Shown piece by piece: positions 16,354 to 26,000 of a stretch of DNA of 38,218 bases (positions are counted from its first letter, which is position 1; the number at the start of each line of letters is the position of its first letter). A program made the position numbers and the translations under genes. The notes under the pieces are model-generated. The model was not told the DNA's origin, made no database searches, and was given only the letters and a program-made list of their open reading frames with translations. Location: NCBI GenBank assembly GCA_016178305.1, contig JACOTM010000061.1:1-38218 (forward strand). Reading direction: 5' to 3'. This stretch comes from Flavobacteriia bacterium. Its GTDB lineage: Bacteria > Bacteroidota > Bacteroidia > Flavobacteriales_D > Crocinitomicaceae.

Positions 16354-16926
16354 ATGAAATTAACAGGTATAATAGCAATATCAGGAAGACCAGGACTTTT
16401 TAAAGTTATTGCTCAAGGAAAAAACAACGTAATTGTAGAATCGTTGATTGATAATAAACGTTTCCCGGCATATTCGTCAGATCGTATATCTGCTTTAGAA
16501 GATATTAGCATCTATACTTATGAAGAAGAAAAACCTTTAAAAGAGATTTTTTTAGCTATACATACCAAAGAAAATGGTGGAGAAGCAATTTCTCATAAAG
16601 ATTCGGAAAACAATTTAGTGAATTACATTTCAGAAATTCTACCTAATTACGATAAAGAAAGAGTTTACATATCTGACATTAAAAAATTATTCCAATGGTA
16701 TAATTTATTACATAAATCTGGTAATTTAAATCTGGCTGAAGTTATTGCTGAAAATAATGAAGCAGCAAATGATGAACCTAAAAAAGAAGAGAAAAAAGAA
16801 AAAGCTCCTGCAAAACCAAAAGCAGCAGCAAAACCAAAAACCACAACTGAAAAAGGAAGTGCGGCTAAATCTTCTGGAGCAAAGAAAGTTACCGCTACTA
16901 AAACGAGTACAAGTAGAGGCAAATAA
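16354..16926 (+). CDS. DUF5606 protein with Lys/Ala/Pro-rich tail
   Basis: Residues 1-130 of this 190-residue protein match the DUF5606 family, which I know mainly from Bacteroidota (KLTGIIAISGRPGLFKVIAQGKNNVIVESL...RFPAYSSDRISALEDISIYT). No function is established. The first 60 residues look like a small beta-barrel, and the middle is helical (VNYISEILPNYD...ISDIKKLFQWYNLL). From about residue 138 the sequence becomes low complexity: acidic-then-basic Lys/Glu, followed by Ala/Lys/Pro/Thr repeats (KEKAPAKPKAAAKPK) ending in SRGK. The tail resembles histone H1-like bacterial tails that bind nucleic acids. It has no signal peptide, so it is cytoplasmic. A nucleic-acid role is only an inference from the tail and the Sm-like start. 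Confidence 0.88.
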   Translation: MKLTGIIAISGRPGLFKVIAQGKNNVIVESLIDNKRFPAYSSDRISALEDISIYTYEEEKPLKEIFLAIHTKENGGEAISHKDSENNLVNYISEILPNYDKERVYISDIKKLFQWYNLLHKSGNLNLAEVIAENNEAANDEPKKEEKKEKAPAKPKAAAKPKTTTEKGSAAKSSGAKKVTATKTSTSRGK

Positions 16927-16945
16927 TGAAATAATTTTACATCAT

Positions 16946-16985
16946 AAAAAATGAGACTATCGGAAAACGATAGTCTCATTTTTTT
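16946..16985. terminator. Strong bidirectional terminator
   Basis: TGAGACTATCG and CGATAGTCTCA pair perfectly around GAAAA. Six A precede the stem and seven T follow it, so the hairpin has a T-run on both strands. It ends the DUF5606 gene (stop 16926) and the TonB-receptor/lipoprotein operon arriving from the other side (stop 17063). Confidence 0.92.
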
Positions 16986-17062
16986 ATACTACAGATTTAA
17001 AAATCAATTGAATGAAATTTTATCAAATTTAAACTTCATATACTTTTCTATTATCCAATGAC

Positions 17063-17470
17063 TTATTGAGCTGTCACATTCAATGCTACTTGATTTGTTA
17101 ATCCATCTCTATTTGTTATTGTAAAAACATATTTAACAACTTGTCCAGCAGTTGCATCTATAGTCGTAGTCAAATCATAAGCATAACTATCTTCTTCGCT
17201 TTTTGAAATATCTTTATTAAAAATTGAAATAGCAGCTCCTCCATCTATTGATTTAGAAATATTAAACTTTTTTAATACATCTCTTTTTTCTGATTTAGAA
17301 GAATTAATTCCAATTAAAATAGAACTTCCTACCGTTTTTACAACATCTGAACTTAAATAAGTTCCTCCTGTTTTAAAACTAATATTTGGTAAATTTCCTT
17401 CATCTTTTTCACAAGAAGAAATAAAAAAAATACTCATCGATACAATAATCATTTTTGCTAAATTTTTCAT
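17063..17470 (-). CDS. Small lipoprotein, probably surface-exposed, in TonB-receptor operon
   Basis: This 135-residue protein has a lipoprotein signal with Cys20 in ISSC. The residues after Cys20 are EKDEGN. K-D-E at positions +3 to +5 matches the lipoprotein export signal (a Lys followed by two acidic residues) reported for surface lipoproteins of Bacteroidota, so display on the cell surface is likely. The rest forms one small beta-sandwich-like domain (FKTGGTYLSSDVVKTVGSSILIGINSSKS...YVFTITNRDGLTNQVALNVTAQ). No family is recognised, and it has no HmuY-like signature that I can see. Its gene begins 38 bases after the second TonB receptor gene and ends the operon, so a role in ligand capture for those receptors is plausible. 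Confidence 0.75.
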   Translation of the reverse strand: MKNLAKMIIVSMSIFFISSCEKDEGNLPNISFKTGGTYLSSDVVKTVGSSILIGINSSKSEKRDVLKKFNISKSIDGGAAISIFNKDISKSEEDSYAYDLTTTIDATAGQVVKYVFTITNRDGLTNQVALNVTAQ

Positions 17471-17508
17471 AATTTGAATTTATTTTGATTGTTTATTAAT
17501 TTACTAGT

Positions 17509-19545
17509 TTATTTAATTACTGATTTAAGTGGTGTTTCGTTTATTTTAATTTTTATGCTTAGTGTAACATTTCTTCCAATATTATATAAATTATAATTTT
17601 TAAATCTGGAAAGATGATCATAATAGTGAACATTTAATAAATTATTACCTGATAATGTAAGCAAATAAGTTAATTTTTCATTCACTATATTTTTTGAAAT
17701 TGAAGTATTCAACAGCCAATATTCAGGTGTCTTTTTTTCATAAAGAGCACAAAAATTTTGCTTAAAATAATAATCAATATTGATATTAAATTGAACTGGA
17801 TTCAATGTTTTTTTACCAATTAAACAGTTAAAATTAGAAGCTATTTTCTGCGAAGGAATATAAGGTGTGTAATTACCATCATTTGTTTTACTTAACATTC
17901 CTGAATATGCGACCATACTTGAAATGTATTTTGAAAATAATATATTCAATATTATTTCAGATCCATATTGCGTTGCATTTTGTTGTTTATACCTATAAAC
18001 AGGAAAGCCAAACCAATTTTCATCCGTTGGACTTAAATAAACATAATTGTTAAAATAGTTATAAAATGGGCTTAACGTAAAATGTATATACTTTAATTTA
18101 AAATTAACAAATACATTTCCAGCAATAATTTGTTCATTTTTTAAATTTGGGTTTCCTATTTCATAAGTAAATATCCCTTCATGTAAGCCATTTGATGCTA
18201 ATTCTGCTAAATTAGGAACTCTAATGCCTGTAGAAAAATTTGCCTTTATATTAAATCTTAAACTTGGGAAATAAGTAAATCCTGTAAATACATTATAAAA
18301 AGGTGATTTTTTTTCAAAAGGATGAATTAATTTATCACTTGTATTTACAGTTTTTGTTAAAAGTGTTTGTATAAATTTATAGCCTATCCCAAAGCCATTT
18401 TCAAATATTAATTTAGATTTCACAGTCGATTCAAGATATGCCGACATATTCGTTTCAAATAAATAAGCATCAGGCACAATCTTACGTGAACCATAATTTG
18501 TATTTTTTTCAATAGATCCTAAATTTGAAATTATAAGTTTGTTATATTCATTTAAAAAACGTTCCCATTTTAATAAATACTGAAAAGTAAATAAATGCAT
18601 ATTTAAACTAATTGCTCCACCTCCTTCATTTTCCATTCGAATGTTTGACTGAATACCTAAATTTATATTCAATAAAGAATTATTTTTTAATTCAATTTTA
18701 TTTTCTGAAGACACAATGTTTAATAAAACTAAATGACATGGATTTTGAGAAAGACTCCTACTCCATCTTTTATCTGGTTCAACAAAATCATAAATATCTT
18801 TAAAAATAAATCCGTATCGATTAAAAGTCCCCATATAATTATTCGTACTCGTCCAGTTTTTTTTATTCAACCCATAAGTTGATTTTATTTGGTATCCATC
18901 AAATCGACTGTTTAATACTCGAACATTATTTCCATCTGAGTAATCAGCATTATTTTCAATTCCAACACGAATTCGAAACCATTTCTTACCAAAATTTGCT
19001 TTGTATCCACCTTGAAAATTTCCTCCTAAAGTATTGGAATTTAATTTTACAGAATAATCAGATGTTTTTGAATTGAGTTTTGGTTTATCTTCCTCAATCA
19101 CATTTATCACCCCTCCTATTGCTTCTGTTCCATATAAAACACTCATCGGACCTTTAATTATTTCAACACGGGATAACCCTAAATCAGACAATCCTAAACC
19201 ATGCTCCTCTTGCCATTGTTGATTGTCAAATTTCAATCCTGAAATCAACATTAACACACGATTTCCATAAAGACCTCTAATCACAGGTTTAGCAATTGCT
19301 ACACCTGTTGAAAACATAGCAATCCCAGGTGTTTTTGACATTAAATCAGTTAAGTTATAATTCCCAAATCTAGATAAACTATCTATTTTTAATGATGTAA
19401 TATTTAAGGATGATTTTCTTAAAGATTTAACTTTAAAGGATGAAATTATCACAGAATCAATTTCTGTAACCTTATTCGTATCTAATATTTGAGAAAAGAA
19501 CATTCCCATCTTCATAATAAATAGATATTTTATTAAATCTTTCAT
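17509..19545 (-). CDS. TonB-dependent outer-membrane receptor (second of a pair)
   Basis: At 678 residues, this has an N-terminal hydrophobic segment, a TonB-box-like IDSVIISS (about 29-36) and a plug domain (about 45-155). The plug has IAKPVIRGLYGNRVLMLISG and VEIIKGPMSVLYGTEAIGGVINVIEE, and the C-terminal barrel ends in YNIGRNVTLSIKIK. Unlike its neighbour it has no carboxypeptidase-regulatory-like N-terminal domain. The plug segment QQWQEEHGLGLSDLGLSRVE is typical of siderophore/haem-type plugs, but the ligand cannot be assigned. It lies 45 bases after the 809-residue receptor gene and 38 bases before the lipoprotein gene, as part of one operon. The last residues (NETPLKSVIK) run past the usual terminal aromatic. 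Confidence 0.93.
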   Translation of the reverse strand: MKDLIKYLFIMKMGMFFSQILDTNKVTEIDSVIISSFKVKSLRKSSLNITSLKIDSLSRFGNYNLTDLMSKTPGIAMFSTGVAIAKPVIRGLYGNRVLMLISGLKFDNQQWQEEHGLGLSDLGLSRVEIIKGPMSVLYGTEAIGGVINVIEEDKPKLNSKTSDYSVKLNSNTLGGNFQGGYKANFGKKWFRIRVGIENNADYSDGNNVRVLNSRFDGYQIKSTYGLNKKNWTSTNNYMGTFNRYGFIFKDIYDFVEPDKRWSRSLSQNPCHLVLLNIVSSENKIELKNNSLLNINLGIQSNIRMENEGGGAISLNMHLFTFQYLLKWERFLNEYNKLIISNLGSIEKNTNYGSRKIVPDAYLFETNMSAYLESTVKSKLIFENGFGIGYKFIQTLLTKTVNTSDKLIHPFEKKSPFYNVFTGFTYFPSLRFNIKANFSTGIRVPNLAELASNGLHEGIFTYEIGNPNLKNEQIIAGNVFVNFKLKYIHFTLSPFYNYFNNYVYLSPTDENWFGFPVYRYKQQNATQYGSEIILNILFSKYISSMVAYSGMLSKTNDGNYTPYIPSQKIASNFNCLIGKKTLNPVQFNINIDYYFKQNFCALYEKKTPEYWLLNTSISKNIVNEKLTYLLTLSGNNLLNVHYYDHLSRFKNYNLYNIGRNVTLSIKIKINETPLKSVIK

Positions 19546-19590
19546 CCTTTAAAGTCAGATATGCTTACCAATTTCAGTTAAATATATTTC

Positions 19591-22020
19591 TTAAAAATTA
19601 CCTCTTAATGTAACTATAAAATTTCTACCTGGAGCTGAAATATTTGAAGCAAATTGTCTGTAATTTTGATCAAATATATTTTCACATGCTGCCTGTAAAC
19701 TAATATATTTGTTAAATTGATATGTCAACCTAATATTTGCAGTGTACCAAGCTGGCATTCCAAATGGAGTTGCATTTGATTCATTATCTTCCCCCATTAA
19801 ATTATAATCTTTCATTCTTTTCCACCCATTGTAGTTTACAAAAAACTCACCTCTGAATTTTTTCAATTTTACATTAAAACTTACCTTTCCAAAAATCGGT
19901 GCAATATGGTCTAACGGATAATCTGTTGTGTCTGTAACAATTCTTCCATAAGTATAATTAAATGATCCTAATACAGATAAATATTCATTTAAATTACCAG
20001 AAATAGAACTCTCTAAACCGTAAATATACGCCTTAGCTGCATTTGTTGTTGCAGTTACTTTACTCATAACTCCATCATAAATTATTGAATCTTGACCATT
20101 AAATGTAAAATTTTGTGTTGTCAAAGCATTCACATAATTTGTATAATATCCATTGAGAGAAACTAATATTTTTTTATGTAGTAATTGAGATATTCCTAAC
20201 TCATAAGTATAAGTATATTCTGGTTTTATATTTGGATTCGGGACGATGATATTTCCTTGAGTAGATTCAAAAACTTTACTCAAATCATCAACGTTTGGAG
20301 CTCTAAATCCAGAAGAAACTCCTGCTGTAAATCTAGACGTATTATTGGGCATATATACGATTCCTATATTTCCATTTACAGCATTATTTTTTTGAATTAC
20401 GTTCTCGAAGGGAAATGGAAAAAATGTTTTATTAATCCATTTAGAATTTAAATTTACATTCGAAAAACGAATTCCATCATTCAATATAATTTTTTTACTT
20501 ATTTCCCATGTATGCGTAAAATATCCAGCAATTGAATACATTGCAGAACCCCCATCTGAATATCTAGTACTAATTAATCCAACAGTATCCATTTTCAAAT
20601 TTTTCCCAAAAGCCGTTGAATTTACTTTGTTATAATACGCATCTATACCAAATCGAATTTCATTTTTACCTAATTTATTATCAAAATCTGCATTAAATGT
20701 TATAATATCCAATTTCTCAACATGATGATTTTCTATTGATTTTTTATATTTACGGTCAATCCTACTCTCTTCAATGTTTTGATATCCAACTATTATTCTT
20801 GCATGGTCATAAATTCGATTATTATTTGTTAAATTCAAGGTATATGACCCAAACATTCTCTTTTGAGGCCCATAATACCATGTTCCAAATTTAGGATTAT
20901 TTAAATTTGTTAACGGTTTTCCATCATTTGTTAATGTCAGTCTATCATATCGATCAATGTTTGATGAAGTTGAATATTGAAAATTTAATATATGGTTTAC
21001 TTTTTCAGATTGCTTAAATAATATTTTTTGTAAAAAATCAATTTGTGAATATGAAGAACCTATTTGTAAATTTGTATCATTATTTACAAAAAGAGAATCT
21101 ATACCATTTATTTGTTTAACATACCAATTTCTAGAGCCAAAATTCCCATAATATGGATTTCGAACGGCACCTTGTCTTAAATCTCCATAATTTGAATATG
21201 AAAACGAAGTCAATGAAGCTACTTTACTATTTCCAATTGAAATATCAGTGTGTGCTGCTGAACCAGAATTTGCAGTAGTATATCTCGTAAATGCCGAAGC
21301 TGCAATTTTTATTTTATTTGATTCTGATAATAATGGATTTTTAGTATAAAAATGCATAACTCCCCCCAAAGCATCACTTCCATAAACAACCGAACCGGGA
21401 CCAAATGCTACTTCTATTTTATCAAAAACAGAATTATCCAAAGTAATAATATTTTGTAAATGCCCTCCTCTATAAATTGCATTATTCATCCTTACACCAT
21501 CAACAACCATTAAAACTTTATTTGTTTCAAACCCTCGAATTATTGGACTTCCTCCACCTTGTTGACTTTTTTGAACTAAAACATTACCACTGTTAGACAT
21601 CACATCTGCAGTAGATGTTTGATTCATATTTTGTAAATCAGAGGTTCTTAATACTTGTATCCTTTGGACAACATCTCTTCTTTTTTCTTCAAATTTACTT
21701 GCAGATACTACAACTTCATCTAATGAATTAGTATTTTCTACTAAATAAATTACATAATTCACTTTAGCCAACTCTTCTTTCGTAAAAGAAATTTCATCGT
21801 ACATTTTTTTCTTAAAATAAAGTACCTCTGTATTTTTAAAGCTACTAATATCAATTTTACCATTGAGATCAGAAAGTAATGGGTTTGACTGATCAGAATT
21901 TTGAGATACTGAAACTCCATTTATCGGAACTAAAGTGTTTTTATCTAATATTTCAACTATTTGACTATAAATCGATGATATATTGACAATTAAGAATAAC
22001 AAAGTAATTTTTAATTTCAT
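19591..22020 (-). CDS. TonB-dependent receptor, haemoglobin/transferrin-receptor-like plug
   Basis: At 809 residues, this has a signal peptide (1-19), a carboxypeptidase-regulatory-like domain (about 20-100: IVEILDKNTLVPINGVSVS...LLSDLNGKIDI), a plug (about 105-225) and a barrel ending FIVTLRGNF, with the C-terminal aromatic needed for outer-membrane assembly. The plug has GGGSPIIRGFETNKVLMVVDGVR, MNNAIYRGGHLQN and VAFGPGSVVYGSDALGGVM. This resembles the haemoglobin/transferrin/lactoferrin receptor group (HemR/HmuR-like), making haem or haem-protein uptake the first guess. I did not identify the FRAP/NPNL pair as such; FRAPNVDDLSKVFE and VPNPNIKPE are present in the barrel and are the usual counterparts. 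It is first of a three-gene operon with the second receptor and the lipoprotein. Confidence 0.94.
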   Translation of the reverse strand: MKLKITLLFLIVNISSIYSQIVEILDKNTLVPINGVSVSQNSDQSNPLLSDLNGKIDISSFKNTEVLYFKKKMYDEISFTKEELAKVNYVIYLVENTNSLDEVVVSASKFEEKRRDVVQRIQVLRTSDLQNMNQTSTADVMSNSGNVLVQKSQQGGGSPIIRGFETNKVLMVVDGVRMNNAIYRGGHLQNIITLDNSVFDKIEVAFGPGSVVYGSDALGGVMHFYTKNPLLSESNKIKIAASAFTRYTTANSGSAAHTDISIGNSKVASLTSFSYSNYGDLRQGAVRNPYYGNFGSRNWYVKQINGIDSLFVNNDTNLQIGSSYSQIDFLQKILFKQSEKVNHILNFQYSTSSNIDRYDRLTLTNDGKPLTNLNNPKFGTWYYGPQKRMFGSYTLNLTNNNRIYDHARIIVGYQNIEESRIDRKYKKSIENHHVEKLDIITFNADFDNKLGKNEIRFGIDAYYNKVNSTAFGKNLKMDTVGLISTRYSDGGSAMYSIAGYFTHTWEISKKIILNDGIRFSNVNLNSKWINKTFFPFPFENVIQKNNAVNGNIGIVYMPNNTSRFTAGVSSGFRAPNVDDLSKVFESTQGNIIVPNPNIKPEYTYTYELGISQLLHKKILVSLNGYYTNYVNALTTQNFTFNGQDSIIYDGVMSKVTATTNAAKAYIYGLESSISGNLNEYLSVLGSFNYTYGRIVTDTTDYPLDHIAPIFGKVSFNVKLKKFRGEFFVNYNGWKRMKDYNLMGEDNESNATPFGMPAWYTANIRLTYQFNKYISLQAACENIFDQNYRQFASNISAPGRNFIVTLRGNF

Positions 22021-22435
22021 CTTAAATATTTTTTTTATAAATTTTTCTAATCTTGATATTTTTTTACCTCGGTTCGAATAAATAATGTTTTTTTACGGTT
22101 ACCTATTAAATAGAAAATGACTAATTAAAAGAAAATCAGTCGAAATGAAACAATGAAAAAATTTAATTCTTTCTTTACTATTTAACTCATTAATATTCGG
22201 AAACACATTCGCTTTTCCAAACCCAACTGTAGCTACAATTAATTATAAACAAAACATCATTTAACTGAGGATAAAAAAGATAATAGGGTTATTTTTATTT
22301 GATAATCCCTTGCTAAAATTATTAAAAATTGCCTTGAAATATAAATTGCTAAAATTATAAATCTGTTTATATACAATATAAACCATTTCAAACAGAATGT
22401 TCTATTTGATTTTTTTCAAGACAATAATATACAAT
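22021..22435. other. 415-bp intergenic region holding a decayed signal-peptide ORF
   Basis: This AT-rich gap lies between the PPQA-protein gene and the first TonB receptor gene and must hold the receptor operon's promoter. I find no good TAnnTTTG box and no clear Fur-like palindrome. It contains a plus-strand signal-peptide-like frame at 22145-22264 and a bulged hairpin near 22287-22315 (GGGTTAT/ATAATCCC) without a T-run on the plus strand. Confidence 0.6.
22145..22264 (+). pseudogene. Remnant of a small exported protein (frameshifted signal peptide)
   Basis: From the ATG at 22153 the frame stops after ten codons. If the six-A run after that ATG had one base fewer, it would read on to the TAA at 22262 for 36 codons: MKNLILSLLFNSLIFGN followed by TFAFPNPTVATINYKQNII. 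That is a near-ideal signal peptide (hydrophobic core, TFA cleavage site). In the same frame an ATG at 22145 exists but meets a TGA at 22154. The downstream part is short and may continue in another frame (HHLTEDKKDNRVIFI). It could be gene decay, an error in the A-run, or chance in AT-rich DNA. Confidence 0.3.
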
Positions 22436-22960
22436 TTAAGCTTGTGGTGGTTTTATAGGAATTTCTAATATCGTTTTATAAACTCTATCAAGATGGAAAA
22501 AATTATTTCCAATATTTTCTACTTTTGAAATTTGACTGAAATCAAATTGGTAATTAAAAATTGATGGCCTTGCTGATGAATTAATCAATTTACTCCAAAA
22601 TTTAGTAGGTAATTTAGACGATTTTCCTTGTGGATCTGGTTGATTTTTATCCATAAATGAATTTATCAAGTCAGTTTCATTTGTATCATTTAAACAAAAA
22701 ACGATAACTTGATTCTCTTTTTTTTGAATTTCTTTTACATCATATAAAGATTCATTATATGCAAATTCATTTTTATCAATCCAAAGTAATTTTTCATAAT
22801 CTTCTGAAGAAAAATTAAATTGAATAATTTTACTTTTATTTTTCAAATTAATATTTGCTTCTTTTTTTGCGATATATCTCATGTGCTCAAAATGAATGTT
22901 CATTCCGATAAACTGCCAGAAATAAATCCCAATAAATAATATTAAAATGTATTTTTTCAT
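22436..22960 (-). CDS. Unknown exported or anchored protein ending in PPQA
   Basis: The protein has 174 residues. Residues 1-19 (MKKYILILFIGIYFWQFIG) are a hydrophobic signal or anchor, so the rest lies in the periplasm or outside. I recognise no family. Visible pieces are NIHFEHMRYIAKKEANINLKNKS near the start, an acidic middle with many Lys, Asn and Glu, and the C-terminus DRVYKTILEIPIKPPQA. A terminal PPxA-type tail recurs, as I recall, in small Bacteroidota proteins encoded beside metal- or haem-related TonB receptors (for example the HYC_CC_PP group). This protein lacks that group's cysteines. Its gene is on the same strand as the receptor operon, 415 bases upstream. The start codon lies two bases after the T-run of the upstream gene's terminator. 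Confidence 0.7.
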   Translation of the reverse strand: MKKYILILFIGIYFWQFIGMNIHFEHMRYIAKKEANINLKNKSKIIQFNFSSEDYEKLLWIDKNEFAYNESLYDVKEIQKKENQVIVFCLNDTNETDLINSFMDKNQPDPQGKSSKLPTKFWSKLINSSARPSIFNYQFDFSQISKVENIGNNFFHLDRVYKTILEIPIKPPQA

Positions 22961-22962
22961 TT

Positions 22963-22994
22963 AAAAAAATGGCTCTCAATTTCATGAGAGCCAT
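22963..22994 (-). terminator. Intrinsic terminator after the 1595-residue adhesin gene
   Basis: On the minus strand, ATGGCTCTCA and TGAGAGCCAT pair perfectly (10 bp) around a six-base loop, followed by seven T. It starts 17 bases after the stop at 23012 and ends two bases before the next ATG. Confidence 0.9.
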
Positions 22995-22995
22995 C

Positions 22996-23003
22996 CAAAT
23001 TTA
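22996..23003 (-). promoter_or_regulatory. Possible -7 box (TAAATTTG) for the PPQA-protein gene
   Basis: On the minus strand TAAATTTG matches TAnnTTTG, and TTG at 23020-23022 lies 16 bases upstream, one base short of the usual range. Initiation near 22989 would fall inside the terminator hairpin of the upstream gene, so part of that hairpin would be in the new leader. Confidence 0.35.
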
Positions 23004-23011
23004 ATTAATTA

Positions 23012-26000
23012 TTAGTAAACAATAACCTTTTCCATTTTTTTATTTCTTCCATCAAAGATATTTAAGAAATATTCCCCTTTTCCATATTCTGTAACATCAA
23101 AATATTTAGTGTAAATTCCATTAAAATCTTTAATTTCCTCTTCATAAACAACTTGTCCAATAGCATTGTGTAATACCAATCTGAATTTACTCATTTCAGT
23201 CGAAGTAAATACTAATGTAAATTTACCATTGCTAGGATTTGGATACAAAGTAAAATGTGTCCCTGTGTTCGTAACCTCATCTAAAGACACAGTTGATACT
23301 GTTTGAATAGAAGACGTCATTGAAGAACAACCATTTCCAGTTACAACTACTGTATAGTTTCCATTTTGTGTAGCTGTATATGATTGACTTACTGCCCCCA
23401 CAATAGCAATTCCATTTAAATACCATTGATTTCCTGTCGTAGCACTAGATGTTAAAGTTAAACCACTTTGGGAAATTGTTGGTGTTGAAGGAATTGGATT
23501 CACTGTCATTGTCATCGTAGAAGATGTTACTGTTGAAGGTGAAGCACAAGCCGCATTCGAAGTTAATACACATGAAACAATATCATTATTAGCTAAAGTT
23601 GATGAACTAAAACTAACATTATTTGTTCCAACATTTACGTTATTAACTTGCCATTGGTAAGCTGGTGAACTACCTCCATTTGTTGGTGTAGCAGTAAATA
23701 CAACATTTGAACCTTGACATAATGGATTTGAACCACTAGTTATTGCAAAAGAAACTGAAGGTGTGACATTGCTATTCATTGTCATTGTTACAGAATTTGA
23801 AGTAGCTGTTGAAGAAGTCACACAACTTGCAGTTGATGTCATTATACAAGTTACAACATCATTATTTGCTAGAGATGTACTTGTGTAAGTTACTCCTGTT
23901 CCTACAGTTGCTCCGTTTATTTGCCAAACATAAGATGGTGTTCCTCCATTTGTCGGTGTAGCTGTAAATGTTACGGAAGTCCCGATACAAGCAGGATTAC
24001 TACTTGCCGCAATAACTACTGATGGTGTTACTGATGATGTTACATTCATTGTAATAGCTGATGAAGTTGCAGTTGTTGTAGTTGCACATGTAGCATTTGA
24101 AGTTAATATACACGTAACTGAACTTCCATTAACTAATGAAGAACTCGTAAAAGTAGTACCTGTTCCTGATGCCGTTCCATTCACTTGCCACTGATATGTT
24201 GGTGTAGAACCGCCATTTGTTGGTGTTACAGTAAATGTTACTGGTGTACCAGAGCATGTTGGATTAGTACCTGATGTAATTGCAATAGAAGCTGATGGTG
24301 TAACTGTATTGTTTATAGTCATTGTTACACCACTTGATGTTGCTGTTGTTGGACTTGCACAAGACGAACTTGATGTCATCACACATGTTACAACAGCTCC
24401 ATTTGTTAACGCAGAACTCGTATAAGTAGTTCCAGTACCTACAACTGTACCATTTACTTTCCATTGATAAGTTGGAGTTGTACCTCCATTTGTTGGTGTA
24501 GCTGTAAACGTAACTGAAGAACCTGAACAAGCTGGATTACTGCTAGCTGCAATAACTACACTTGGAGTTACTGTTGTTGTTACGGTCATTGTAATACTAG
24601 ATGAAGTAGCTGTTGTTGGACTTGCACAAGCAGAATTTGAAGTCATTACACATGTAATAACATCGTTATTTGCAATTGATACTGGAGTAAAAGTAGCTGA
24701 ATTTGTTCCAGCATTTACACCATTCACTTTCCATTGATAAGATGGAGTTGTGCCTCCATTTGTTGGTGTAGCAGTAAAAGTAACTGATTGAGAAGCACAT
24801 GTTGGGTTACCACCTGCTGTAATTGCAATAGAAACCGTAGGCGTTACAGTGGTATTAACAACAACTGTTGCTGTACCAGCAGCACTTGAACAACCGTTTT
24901 TAGTTACGATTAAACTATATATACCTGCCATTGCAGTAGTTGCTCCAGTAATTGTTGGATTTTGTGTTGTATTTGCAAATGAATTTGGACCACTCCAAGC
25001 ATAAGTTGCTCCCGTTACTGTAGCTGTTGTTAAATTAATTGAAGACCCTGCACAAACAGGAGAGTTTGTCGTTACAACAGGAGTTGATGGAATTGCATTA
25101 ACTGTGTTTACAATAGCATTTGATGTTGCTGGCGAACCAGTTACACCTGATAAATTAGAAGTCATAATACAAGTAACAGATTGACCATTTGTCAATGTTG
25201 TAGTTGTATATGTAGCTGAATTTGTTCCAACATTTGTTCCATTCACTTGCCATTGATAAGTTGGGGCAGAACCTCCGTTTGTTGGAGTTGCAGTAAAAGT
25301 CACAGATGCACCAGCACAAAAAGTATTATCAGCATCATTTGATGTAATTGCTACTGATGCTACAACTGCCGCTGTACTGTTAATATTTATATCATCAATG
25401 TATAAATTATTACCATATCTATTTCCAACCTCAAATTTCACTTTGATACTTTGTCCTATATATGACGTTAAGTTAATTGTATCAATATCCCAATCTGCTG
25501 CTGTAGCTGGTGAAAAAGTTGTATTTAATGTCCCACTAGTAGCTAGTTGAGCTCCTTTTTTGAAATAAACTGCAGATCCCCAAGTTGCACCACAATCAGT
25601 TGAAATATAAACTTTCAATTCATCATGATATTTTGTTGGAGCTGTAGAACTATTGTAATATTTATAAGCTCTTTTAAAAGTTAATTTAGGTGCTGATGCA
25701 GAAACTAAACTCACAGGAAGTGAAATTAAATTATCAACCTGAGCTGAATCACTGTAATTAAACAATTCAATTCCTGCACACCCTGTTGCACTTCCAGTAT
25801 TTCCTGTTGCTGTTCTTCTTTCTAAACCTTTTGCTCCAGCTGTTCCCCAAGCGATTGATGGTGCATCAGCATTTTCTAATGTCCAACCTGTTGGAGGAAA
25901 AGTAGCTCCTTCAAAATTTTCCACAAAAGGTAAAGAGCCCGCAGACAAAGGATTGATATAAGCCGTTTTTGTCATCGTATTACTTCCAGAAGCATTCGTT

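Noticed and set aside
22066-22080. GGTTCGAAT-like sequence considered as a tRNA T-loop
   Set aside because: The flanking bases cannot form the five-pair T-stem, and no acceptor or anticodon arm is present.
23470-25370. Regular repeats considered as a CRISPR array
   Set aside because: The repeats are about 270 bp units that stay in one reading frame and encode Ig-like domains; there are no short identical repeats with unique spacers and no cas genes.
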